64,000 nucleotides of DNA from positions 1 to 64,000 of the forward strand of contig JBAMDO010000158.1 of assembly GCA_037074765.1 (NCBI GenBank), given 5' to 3'. Source of the DNA: Mansonella perstans (taxonomy: Eukaryota; Nematoda; Chromadorea; Rhabditida; Onchocercidae). Positions 21,442 through 34,812 of the stretch are shown piece after piece (the first letter of the stretch is position 1; each line of letters opens with the position of its first letter). Below the pieces are notes generated by a model. It ran no database searches and was not told the DNA's origin. It saw only the letters and a program-made list of their open reading frames with translations. The position numbers and the translations under genes are program-made.

Positions 21442-23713
21442 AAATTTAATATGTAGTTATTATTATATAAGTTATATGAAAATAATTTTGCAAAAAAAAT
21501 CAAATTTAACTGATTGGCCTGTCTATTATTGTCAAAGCTATAAAATTATTTTAAAATAGAAGTAATTTTTAATGTTTTCAAAGAAAGTAAAAAAGGGAAA
21601 GAATAGAAATGAAAAAGCTTCATAACATTAAGTCCAACTAAAGGTCATTTTTGTTTCTCAAATGATGATTTGAAAATTTAAAACGTAATTTCAGAGTTTA
21701 AATAATGATTTGAATGATAGTTTAAAAATTGAAAACAAAATTTTTTGGCAAAAAATCATAATGCAACAACAAATGTACTTCGTTGCAACAATATCATCTG
21801 TATCTTCTTATCAAGCAATATAATAATTTTTCTTTTTAATGATGTCCATTTATTTTCGTAGTAATTATATTGTAATTATTAATCATTATGAATATAGTTA
21901 TTAGTGATGATGATTAAATTAATTATTCATAGTAATATTAAAAATTTCTTTTATAAATGAATGACATATTTGTTAATTAGAAATTCTGTCACAGTGGAAT
22001 AATTTGCTTTAACAAATATATCCAATTGATAAAGTAGCAATTCGTAATTTATCTTTGAAGATAGTCTTAATCTTTTCTAAATGGAAAACTGGTATAGGTG
22101 CTATAAAATTGCTATAAAATTAAAAAAAACAACTGCTATGAAATTCGTTATCATTAGTTATTGCTATATTCCTGAAACATTCACGTTATTAATTATTGAA
22201 CAGTAGAAATTGTTGAGGAATGAAAATTTAAAAAATTTGAAATAAAGTACAGTTATTCATCAAACAAATGTCTTTGTATGTTTTTGACATTTAATTTGAA
22301 CAGTAAAGATTTCTAAATGAAATACTTGATCAATGATCATTGGATGTATCATCTTCTTGCTGTAGAAAGAACAGGAAATTTTCCATAGAATATAAATGAT
22401 CGCTAATTTTAACAAATTTTAGATGATAATTAATGAGAAATTTTCTTTCCCTTTTTTTCTTGCTATATCAATCAGTCATTTGTTGCTTATTAATACCAGA
22501 TCATAATTAAATATAGAAATAATGGATCAATTTATCAAATTACAGATGGTAACTAGTGAATATAATGAGTGAAAAATGAGTCTTTTGTCATAATTAATAT
22601 AATCGTTGCAATAATTATTCATTTGTGAATTGAGCTAAATAAAATTGTTATCAATTTCCAAATATGTTTTTATCAATAGCTGAATTCAAAGAATTAAAAA
22701 AAATAGAAAGTTTATTTGAACTTAGAAAAGAAAAAATGAATTAGGGTAAACAGAAAATATTAAAGAAAATATATGGAAAATATAGAAAAATATTAAATTT
22801 ACTCGAAATGAAAGTAAAACGTGAGTGATAATGTTTGACGAGGGAGAAATATTGATTAATTGATGTAACATGATATAATAAGAAGAACGGGAAGAAATTA
22901 ACGATGTTAATAGAAACAATTATTAATAACAATTAATAACAAAAACAATTACCGAAAATTGTATTAGTAATAACAGCTAAAACAGTGAAATGAATTATTT
23001 TGTTGAAATACAATTTTTATACAACAATCAATGGAAATAATTTTTATAATAAATTATTATTATAAATAATTACAAAATAACATATGAGTTGAAACTAATT
23101 GATGATAATCAGCAAAATTAAAAATAACTTTCAAAACAATTATTTAGTAATAATAATAAAGTATTAATGAAAATAATTATGGCAATATTGATAATAATAA
23201 AAATAATGATAGTAACAAAAATAATATTGGTAGTAATAATTGCTAATTATTGTTATAAAAATAATTATAGCAAAAACCAACAATAGCAGTTATTATAAGT
23301 ATTATTGCTATTATTATTAGTGTAAATAACGATGATAATAAAATTAGTAATAATAATTGCTAATTATAGTCATAAAAGTAATTACTGCAAGTACTAATAA
23401 TAATAGTAATCATAATTATTGTTACTATTATTATTACTGCTAATTATTGTGATTGCTATGGTTATTATTTTTATTATTATTGCTATTGTCATTTTTTGTA
23501 AAATAATGAATGCAATGAATGTATAGAAGGAAAAGTTGTAAAAAAATTGGATTGAAAATTCGAAATATTGGAAGTTCTCGTGTTTTAAAGGAGTACTTGA
23601 ATCAATCAATTATTAGAAGTAAATTTTGTTCAGAGTTGAAAATAATTTGATCGAAAGAATGATTAAAAGAATTCAATTAAGAAAATGAAAGCAATGATTC
23701 ATTTCAAATTGGC

Positions 23714-26700
23714 ATGAAACGATCGGAGCTCATAATGGTAAGTGATAATTGCGAGTTCATACATATTATAGGGTTAATTAAATACGATATTAACAACAAT
23801 CAGCGCATTTGTTTTAAATTAATTAAACTTTAGTAATCTGTATCCCATTCTTTTAATCATCGAAATTTTATAAAAGCATGATCTATGTTTGAATTGCAAA
23901 CTAAATGAGCTTATAGTAATTTATCTTGCAAAATTTATTTGAATTTAAATTGCTAATTAAATCGGAACAAAAAAAAAGCTAAATGAAATAGAAATTAGAA
24001 AACATAATGCTATGTGATTATAAAGTTTAATTTCGAAATATTTAACAAATGATTTTTGTTATTTGTAACATAAAAATAATAATAGTAATTATAATGTTTA
24101 ATACTTATAGTTAATATAAATCAATTAATGCCGTATTGGAAATAAGATGTAATTAATAGGATGATAAAAGAAAAACAAACTTATTTTTGCAAATTATTTA
24201 TAACAGAAAAGATAAAAATTGTTTGCTGAAATTAATTAGCAATAAAACATTAATAAGAAACAAAATACATGCACATACACACATATATATATATATATAT
24301 ATATACAAATGCGCACACAGACATATATATCCACATGGATATGCAAACGTAATTGATTGTGTACATACTTGAATCTATAAGATAAAGGGAATTTTTTTTG
24401 TAATCTTTAAAGTTTGGTTTTTATTATTTCAATCTTAATAATCTTTTAGAAGTGTTAAAAAAGATTCGATAACTAATTTCAGTGGTGCCTAATTAATGTT
24501 GATATTAATATTTAATTGTCAATACTTTTGCATTTTAAATAACTGATACGTCGATTATTAAACAGTTAATTATTTGACTAAAGGGACAAATGGATAATAG
24601 GAATTTGTTCTTGAATGAAATATTTGAAAGCACAGGAAAAGTGTGTAAAGAAATTAAAATTTCGAACTGAACAAACAATAATGATAATTTGCAAGGAAAT
24701 TAAAAAAGATTTACCAATAAATAATGTTGCTAAATTTTTTACACCTTGATAATTATCTGTAATAAAATTGAAATGCTTCAATTAGCTTCTGCAATTAATT
24801 ATTAAAAAAGTAAAGTAATATAGAAAGTATCAAATATTTACATCATTATAATGAATGCAAGGTAGAAGAAAAACAACAAAATTCTATATAAAGAAATTAA
24901 AAAAAGGAATGAAAAAAAATGAAAAAAGTAGTGTATAAAAAAAAAGTATTTGCACTTTTCATTTCGTTAACTCGATATTTAAATATGACATTAGTTAATC
25001 GAATTTACCATGCATGCCCATATATAAGCTACATTGGGAAAGAAAGATACAGAAAATTAAAAATGATAATATGAATAGATTATTTGCACTTGCAATACAA
25101 TAATAATCATTACTAATAAATAACTATAGATTCTTAATTAAATTCCAATATGTTAAAATTAGCAATGTTTGTCTCCTTTTCATTTATTTATTCAATTAAT
25201 GATATGGCAGTGATATGTTCTAGATGAGAAAATAAATTGTTGAACGGTAGTTCAAAAAAAAAGAAAAAAATTGCGAATGCAAAACTAAATTAAATAATTG
25301 CAATTTAGCCTCAATTATGATTATTTTCATTGTTAGAACAGCTGATAAGTTAATGATTTTAGAGAACTACTAATTATATTAATTAATATTTGTGGTTATA
25401 AACTAATCAATGATGGCAATTTTTAATTTCCTACTTCAATCGTTTTTTTTTATTTTTTATTATTATTTTGATTTAAAAATATTTTTTATAAAATTAAAAT
25501 TATATTTAAAAAATATGAATTTATTCATGATTACAGATAATTATTTATTGTTTGCTGTTTCAAATCACAAATTGCTGAATTTGAATTATGGCATACTGTT
25601 TATTCATTTAGTCATAGATAATTACATGGTAATTCAAATTAAAATTGAATTAAAATTTAGCGACAATGACTTGTTTTCTAAAAAATGATGTTGACGACAA
25701 AAAAAATTATTATAAGATTGGTATTTCAAAATTTTAATTTCAATTTCAATTTCAAATTTTTCAGCTAATTTTTTTCCTATTTGTTGCTGGCTGTTATGCT
25801 GTACTGCATTTGGATAGTGATGTTCAAGTACAATCAACACCAGCAGTAATTCAGTAAGATTAAATGATCTTCAAAAAATTCATTGCATTGAAATTTTTTT
25901 TTTCATTCGTTTTATTTTTGGTGACAATTTGCCAGATCGATTAGTAATTAATGAAAAAAAAAAATGAAATCGGTTGAGAAAAATTTTCTCATTTCTTGTC
26001 CTCTTTTTGCATTTAAATTTGATTATTTTGAAATAAGTTCAAGCAAAATATTAATTAGTGCAAAAATTGAATTTAAAAAAAAAAGTCAAGTAAAACGTTT
26101 GGCAAAAAAAAAAATGAAATATGAGCAGTAATGTATTTTAAATTCAATCCTTAAACAATAATTTTAATTATTTTGGTAAGCCAAGTAGGTAAATACATCC
26201 ATTTTTATTTTCATATCGCTAAATTGCTGAATCGCTAAATTTTATTTCTTTTTTTCAAAATTATTTTCATTTCAGTTCGTTCATTTTTTGAGAAATTAAA
26301 ATTTTAATTCCAAAAAGGATTAAAATAAGTTTCATCTTTTGATTTCGAAACATTTGAATCAGAAAGATTTCTTTTTTAAAGAAATTGTAATTAATTCAAA
26401 TATAATAAATTTAAAAAGGGACAGAGAAAAAAATTAATTGAAAATTCGTTGCGTTACTGCAATTCAAAGATGATATTTGGAATAAAAAAAAATAATAAAA
26501 TGAATTTGAAAGAATGGGAAAAGTTTTTCAAACTATAATAAAAAGTTTTCAATTAAAGGAAAGGAATTTTATTTTGGAAGAGTGGAAAAGAATTAATGAT
26601 GAAAATTTCAAAAATCAAAGAATAATTAAACTAAAACTGATTGGTATTTTTTTCAATGAAAAAAACATTCAAAATGACTAATTCCAGAATTTATCACAAT

Positions 26701-29700
26701 CACTTAAATTATCCTAAATATTATCTAGTTTATATGATAAAATTGAAATTAACGATGACATGTGTTTGAAACATACAGGTGCATTCAGTTTAAAATAGCG
26801 ACAGCTATCTGAAATAATGATCTGAATTAATTGAATGAACTTTAAGCTTATCAGTAATTTTTTTGTGATGAGCTTCTTTTCGTTCAAAAATGAATGATGA
26901 TATGCGTGTTATCTTACAGTAATTCTGATGCTGATAATAGTGAAGAAATCAATTCAAATTTATTTATCAATGGTAGTAGCAGTAGTTTACCAGGCTTGGA
27001 AGTTCGCATTAATCCAAAAGGCTTTTCATATGCCAGTCTTCTAGCTGGATTAATAGTTGATCGAGAAATTCTACGAATTCATTTACCGGCATCAAAGCAA
27101 TGCTTTCGACAAGTATCTTTTTCTTTTGAAGTTTTTTTGAATTGCTTTAAAATTTTATTAACTTTAAAATTGCATTTCTTTCTTTTTTAATAAAACTTTT
27201 TTTTCAAAGAAAAAAGAAAACATTGAAGTGTGAAAATTTCAGTTAAATAGTTGCATTAAAATTGAGAATTTTGTCATTTCACGATATCGTTGTTCACAAT
27301 TGGTATCGCTGTATCCGAAACCGACAAATCGTCTCATTCTCAACATTCAAAATCTCGATCTTGAGTAAGTATTAATATTGATAATTTGTGCTTACTTTAA
27401 AAGTATTCACAATTCTTTTTTTCAACAAAATCTTACGAAATTTTTAAATTTCAAGTTTCGCTTTTTTTAATGTAATTTTTTAAATGTATTAGTTTAAAAG
27501 TTTTAAAGTTTTCCTATAAAATAGTGATCTATTATAAAAATTGCATTAATTATCGTTTTTTCCTTGTATAAATGAATTAAAATTTTGCTCCAAAGCAAAT
27601 TTCAATATAATTGTTATTATTTTTGATTGAAAAGAATGCTACTAAAAAAAAGAAAATGAATTTTTAAATTTTATTAAATTTTCTTGCAAAACCAATAATT
27701 TTTTTTTTCTTTCGGTATAATTTATAAAATTGCAAAAGAAAGTTATATTTGATTATTTTACTTTATTATATAAAATATAAAGAAAATAAAAAAAGAAATA
27801 GAAATTCTATGATTTTAGGATATTAGCAGATATCAGTGGTGAAATTAAAGGAATACTACCTATGATGATCAACAATACTGTATACACACAAATCAATCAG
27901 GTTAAAAATTACTAATTATATCAATTACAAAAATTTAATTGTCTAAAGATTTTTCAATTTACAGATTTTGGTAAATTACCTTCATTTATGTTTCATTCCA
28001 TTTCTGGCACAATTGTCCTGTTCTGATTGAATGCAGTGTTTTTTCTTTCGTTCTAAGTTGATAGTTAAATTCAAAACAAAAAATTATATTAGATTTCGGC
28101 AATGATTCATTTCACTGTTAATCGTAAATTAAATGGATCACCATATTTCCGTATTGTTAAATGCTACGTAACTCTTGGTTTCACTAATGTATTTTTACGA
28201 GATGATCTTTTGGGAGATATTTTCAATTCACATTTTCGAGTAAGTTAACAATTTTACATCTTTAGAGGTAAAACTTTCAACTACTCTAAAAAATTTTAAT
28301 CTTGAGAAAAAAGATGATAATTAATGCTTATTTTTATGCATTTGCTAATTTTTCATATAAAAGAAAATTTTAATACTTTGATCTTTTCGTTTCAAATTTT
28401 TTGAAATCTTTAAACAATAAGATTTTGATGAAAATGTGTCGAAAAATTTTACAGATGATTATTAATTAATTTTTTTCTTTTTTTCTGTAGAAAGTCCTAT
28501 TATCTTAGAGAATGATGAAATATTACTTTTTCCTTCATTACACTAATCAGATATTGCTAGGATTAAACTACAATGTATTATCGTTTTAAAAAAAACAAAT
28601 TAAAGTTAAATATGAGCAGGTATCTTAAATCGAATAATTATATACAGTGGCGAAATCAAATTTAGATTTATGTTTAAAACCTATGCCTACTTAATTACAA
28701 AATGCAACCGGTCATTGTTATGATGAAAAATGAGAAATAATTGATATTTTAGCTTTTTCATGTTTAATTTCAGCACATTTTTTCAATTCAATTCATGGTC
28801 TACTGTTAAAAAATTCACAGAAATTATTTATATAACACTTAAAAGTTAATTGTATATCACGTTTATTATTTAAATATTACTAATATTTCTCAGGTGCATT
28901 ATTCATAATAATCGAATATCAAAATGAAATATATTCGAGTTTTGTGGAATAGTATTGAAAATAAATTGACTTTGGACTGAAATGCTGAAAATTGCTACTT
29001 TAGCTAGTTTATATATTTTTTTATATCAAAAAATTGAAAAATTACAGAAATAAACACTAAATGAAATACGAATTCATTCACTCATTTCTTTTTGCACTTC
29101 GAACTTAATTTAATTATACAGTAAGTACTTCCAATGTCACAGTACCAAATCATACAATTTTACGTTACAGTAGTCGAACAGCCTAAAATTGTCTTATTAA
29201 TTAATAGCTTCAATATTTTTAACAGGGTAGTGTGACAGAACGAATCCGAAAACAAATTCCAATTAAAGTTTGTCATATGATACGAAATATTGTTGAAAGA
29301 AAGATAAATTTGCCGCTTCGCACAATACCAAACGTAATTCCACTTAATAAGTTAGCCAATTTCGCGAGACGAACCATTAATAGCATCAAACTGGCTAATT
29401 ACCCGAAATTTGTAAGTTTTACTAATTGATTTAAATTAATAATTCAAAAATTGAAATTGAAATTTTTAAACAGTAATTTAATATGTCAATTGATATTTAC
29501 ACAATTATATGCATAAATTCGATAAGACGAATACTGCAAAAAGGATGAAAGAGATTTTATTACCAAATGAAATGAAATATTGATTGGATTATTTAAAGAA
29601 TCAAATTTTAAGTTACGGCACAATGACGGGACAATAATTGCTTGTAGTAATTATAAATATTGCTACCAGAGGAACTTATTTAGATTTTAAAAATTTAAAC

Positions 29701-32700
29701 TTAAATTGAGATTAAAAACATATCAGTTTATGGATCGTGGATGCTTTTTTTTTAATTATCAATTGAAGATTATTTGAATTTCATAAAAAATTTTTTAATA
29801 ATTCTTTCCGTTTTTCGGAAATTCTTTCCGAAAAAAATTTTTCCGCTAGATTAAAAGTTTACTAATTTGCTGTATTTCACATAATAATAAGTTCGGATAA
29901 TAAAATTGCAACTTTTTTCCAGTGTTACATGGCAATGTGCAAGGAAAAAATGCAAAAAAATAAAACAATCATTAATTTTTGGTCTCCAGCAACAAATTTA
30001 CTAATATCGCCTACCATATCTGCCTTTCAACATCGTACCGGAGATGATAGATTAAGACGTAGTATAAATTCAGTTACTACTACTAATACAGTTAGTTTAA
30101 TGCTTAGCAACATTTTTAACTGAACAAATACAAAATTAAATAAATTCGAAATTTAAAATTAAGGTAATTAATGACAGTCAGAATTGTACATATTTAGACA
30201 ACAAGTTTTTTTCATTGTTCATAAGCAAAATAAGGTTTACAAATAATTTTTTATCGGATGATTTAATTATTGATAATTTCTTTCAATTTCAAAATTTTGA
30301 AAAATTTTCATTAAAAAGCAAAATAAATGGAATTATTACTATTAATTAATTAATCATTTATTAATTATTTACAAATAAGTACATTAATGAAACATAACGT
30401 ACAGTAATTACTGTGCTTTTAGAATACACATAGAATAAATGGTATGCCGTTAATTGATCATCAACTATCATCAAGAATAAATGCTGAAACATTGCAACGT
30501 GTTACATTATCACCTATTTCATCCACGTCTGATCTACATCGAATAATGAACACGTCAATTTTCGCTGATCTATGTGCTGACTGTTCCTCTAGCAATACAT
30601 CATCTCCCACTTATGATCCGAACAATTTTGATAAATTTATTAATACGGTATATCAATTTTTTTTTTTCTTGAAAAATTTCTAGCAAAAAAAATAATCAAA
30701 AAAAAATTTTCAAAAAATTTTTAAATTATTCCTTTATCAAAAATTTTTTTGCAATTTCCTCTCTATTTTATTTTGCAAAATTATGAATTAATAATTAAAG
30801 TAAAATTAAAACTTAATTGTTTATTATTACGCAACGTTTTCTCTACTTTCTTTCTCATTGTTAATTAAAACAATACTATTTTAAATTTTCAACAAGAATA
30901 TGAAGTCAAAAATCACAAAAGGATTATTTTTTGTCATCATTTTTTACAATTTTATTGCCATCTTTTGTTGTTGTTGATTAGTGTTTTCTATTTACAAAAA
31001 AAAAATTCGAAATATTAATTAAATAATTAAATCATTAAAAAGTTGGCAATGTTAATTAAATTTACTAAACGATTAAAGATTCGGAATATTAACTGAATTT
31101 TCTAAAACGATTCTTTCATTAATTTTATGCATACCTTTCATTTATTTTTGCCTAATATAAATGAAAACCTTTCTTTTATGATTTTTCTTTTTCAGATTTT
31201 ACCTGGTGTAATGTTAGATATGAATTTAGTGAAAGCATTTGCAACACCTGATTATTTTCAAATTGGTCTACGAGCAGCATTTAGACAGAAAAAATTAGTG
31301 GATACGCCATTTTATCCATTTCCGATGCAGTTTCCAAAATTTGACAACGGGAATGAAAAACAAATGCTGGAGATATTAATTAGCGATTATACAATTAATT
31401 CACTTCTATATCATATGCATAAGTTATTATTTTTAAATTTATCAGTTATTTCAAAATTAATATTTAAATTTGAACACAAATAGATTTTAACTGAGGATAG
31501 GAAAAAATAAAATAAAACTTTTTCATTGCAATCTTTTCGAATTTCTTTTTTATGATTTAAGTTACTTAAAAATTTTTTTGAAATAAATATTTAAGTAAAA
31601 AAAAATTTGTGGAAAATCTATTAATAAAATAAAAACTGAATTTTGGCAAAAGTAAAAAAACATTTCCATTCATTAATGATATGGATAAAAACAGGTTGAG
31701 ATAAATTAACAAATTAATTTCAGAAATGGCATTATTACGTTTCGTATTGGACCTGAAATGCCAAAATTAGGTGGACTGCTAAAAACGACATGTGCTGATG
31801 ATGATTATGATGATTTTGGCGATTTTGAATTAAAAGTAATCCACTGTATTATTTTCTTTTTAATTTCAAAAATCAATTTAATTTAAAGTTGTAAATTCTT
31901 TACAAAAAATAAGTGTTACATATTTACTTTATCAATAATAATAATTAATGATAATAACGATAGTAACAATAATAATAAAATTTTAATTTTGGAATAATTT
32001 TTTTTTTGTACAGATTCTTCAGTGAAATGTTAAAACATAAAATCATCAGGTGTTCTTTTTGATATTTAATCAGTTGTTAAAACATAAATTTGAATTCACT
32101 GGATAATTTATTGTTTTGAATTTAATAAATTATATAATTATATTTATATTGGAAAAAAATTGCAAATTATATTTTTTGTTTCTTTTTGTGAATAAAAATT
32201 TGAAATAGTTTTTTTTTTTTTCTTTTCATTTCATTTTTTTTTCCTCTTTTCTATTACTGCCTTTCATATTGTCATATTTTTGTTAAATAATAACATTTTT
32301 TTTTTTTTTTTTTTTTAGGATGATGGAGAATTTGATGACGAGAAAAATTCAACAGAAACATTTTTGAAACGCCTCAAGCGACATATTTCTTCTAATGATA
32401 ATGATAATAATAATGAGAGTAAAGGAATGACAGAAGACGAGGATATTTTCAGTGAGTTAGGTATATGCTTAGGTGATATTATGCCGGCTATACGAGAAAA
32501 ATATCCGAGAAAATTAATCCATGTTAAAATTCATTCCAAGCGTACACCATATCTGACATTACTGGCTGAAGACAACGGTTAGTTGGTTGTATTTGAAATT
32601 TGTCAAATGTAACTGAAAAATACAAAATGTTCAATTATTAAATTCGGAATACAATAAAAGAAAAAAAATTCATATGCAGGAATGAAATCATTTCTATCGA

Positions 32701-34812
32701 TAGATATAAGATAATAGTATTGATGCGAAAAATGTATGATAAATGTATGCTAATTTAGTTTTTCATAAATAAAAATGATTTCCATAAATTTTCCATAATT
32801 TCTTTTGACTTCCATAAAAATTATATTAATGCATGAAGTAATTAATTTATCCGAAATTATGCTTTATTGGCGGATTTTTTTTTACATCAGCATGAAAATG
32901 AAGAAAAGGAAATTAAACTTATAACATTTTAAAATTTGAAAGAAAAGAAAACTTTCAAAAAATAGAGGCTGATAAATTCTTTTTACTTTTTTTAATTTTA
33001 ATTAATCTATTATTCAAGATGAAGGATAATTTCATCACTATAAGCTATTTATATAATTCATTCACACCAATATCCCCGCTACTCACCATCTGTATTTTAG
33101 ATTTTTTTTTTACAGGTATAGCAAGAGTAGATTTGGAATTGGAAGTTGTATTGTACATTGACGATAGCAATGAAAAAATTGGTAGTGTAGTTATCAATAG
33201 TACAATTGATGGTAATATTCAAATAGCAGGCAATAAAATTTTTGTTTTAATAACGATTCAATCCCTAAAATTGACTGATGTGAATCAAAGTCTTGGATTA
33301 TCACCGGATGCATTGGAAAATTTAGCTAATCTCTCCAAAGACTTCATTGCTCAGGTTATATCTTTAGCTTTTTGCAGAATTCTTTTCCTTTTCAGTAAAT
33401 CATAAATTTTTTTTTTATCGATGAGATACATTATCAATATGCAATGTGTAAATAAAATGACAATATATTATGTGTTATCAAGGTATACTGATAACACATT
33501 GAAAAACTGCTATTTTATTTTATAGATGCACCACTGATAGCATGACGAAGATATAGTGATAATATGCAAATATGATAATAATTTTAAACATTTTATTTCG
33601 CACTGAAGAATGAAATAATTGCTAAAAAAAGTGTAAAATAAAATTCCGTATATTCTATTAAATTATTAGCTTAAATAATTTCAATCATTAATTTCTCTTT
33701 TTTTGGAACAAAAAAAAAAAAATGAATGAGTATATTAACAATTAAAGGTAATTTTGATTTAATTTTTTGCTAATTTATTTTATCAGCATCGGAAAAATAT
33801 CACAACTTACTTTACTTCAGCAATTATAGAAAACACGTAGCAAGAATTTCAACTAAAACACAATTGAATTAATTAATTAAGAAATATTGTAAATTTGAAT
33901 TTGCTATATCATACAATATTTGAGTCATACAGTCGTTGAGTCATACAGTATTTGAGTCATATAGTATTTTGTTCATACAGTGTTTTGGTTATATATTATG
34001 TCATATAGTACTTGAATAAGAAAAGTAAGTTTGTAAATAACACATGCTTTTGTATGATTTCTGGAGGCAAGTAATTTTTGTTAATTGTAAGATTTAAAAT
34101 TTAATTAATTTATACTTTTGTTAAAATTTTTAGAAATGCTTGTCCACGTTTTTTTTTCCTTGCTAAAAATTACACTTAATGAAAATGAACTGAAAATAAT
34201 ATGGAAATGAAAAGTATAGGAGAATGGAAAAAAATTTTGATAGCAATTCAATTATTATTTTTTTTTTTTTGAAATTTCTTTTTGAACGGGTTTTCAGTTT
34301 TGTTTTTCAAATCTTTTATAAACAGTGCAATAGAATGTCACAAAAAAAAAATTTGCTTTCTTTCTTTTATTTATTTATTTTACTCATTAGCTATTTTATT
34401 TTCGCACAATTGTGATGAAGAAAAATTAAGCGCTAACAATAATTATAACTATTCGATTATTAATGCAATAAATATTCAATTAATTTTGCATTTAATTGTA
34501 ATTTTTGGCATTTCAAATTAATTTCAAAAAATGTGACAACAGTTATTGTCGCTCTAAAACTAGACATGAATGATTATTACAGTAAAATTTGCAATTAAAA
34601 TTTAATTCTTCAATTTTTTTCAGACAGCTAACAAAGAATTATCAAAAGGACTTACTGTTGAATTGATGACTGGAAAATTACCGTATAGCCTGATAAAACC
34701 ACAATTTTCAATTATTGATCATGCCGTTCATGTATCTACTGATTTTAATATACCTGCAAGTGTCTTAGGTATTACATCGTCAACCAATTGTCATCGATCA
34801 TACAAAGTTTAA
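23714..34812 (+). CDS. BPI/LBP-family secreted lipid-binding protein, complete, 14 exons
   Basis: Exons 23714-23737, 25765-25853, 26920-27112, 27243-27364, 27819-27900, 28093-28239, 29226-29411, 29923-30090, 30423-30647, 31196-31422, 31724-31835, 32319-32577, 33116-33354 and 34624-34812 keep frame for 753 codons plus TAA. The first two exons join to a signal peptide, MKRSELIM + LIFFLFVAGCYA. The N-terminal BPI domain opens with PGLEVRINPKGFSYA (~62-76), the classic start of BPI/LBP/CETP proteins. Cys194 and Cys235 are 41 residues apart, matching the conserved BPI disulfide. The C-terminal BPI domain includes EILISDYTINSLLYH and ends near IIDHAVHVSTDFNIP. Unlike ~480-residue vertebrate members it has a Ser/Thr/Asn-rich insert (~300-412) and a very acidic insert (~511-575, DDDYDDFGDF). 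Inferred: secreted lipid or LPS-type ligand binding or transport; ligand unknown. The last exon also carries a possible donor (GTATTA after VSTDFNIPASVL), so another C-terminus is possible. Confidence 0.9.
24282..24305. repeat. AT dinucleotide microsatellite
   Basis: Run of (AT) within the first intron of the BPI-like gene, flanked by CACACA-type words. Confidence 0.9.
33922..33990. repeat. 16-17-bp tandem repeat
   Basis: GAGTCATACAGTATTT and variants, about four copies, in the last intron of the BPI-like gene; further decayed traces run to about 34015. Confidence 0.8.

Larger units (their letters stand above)
18010..23713. other. Long intergenic region, repeats and low-complexity DNA
   Basis: Begins with the presumed TFIIS 3' UTR. 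It holds the short tandem arrays at 18696, 19387 and 21155 (separate entries), pyrimidine-rich tracts at 20030-20080 and 20440-20540, AT-rich repeats at 20620-20700, and a long TAA/ATT/AAT-rich tract at about 23040-23480. One weak coding candidate is listed at 20736. Confidence 0.6.
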
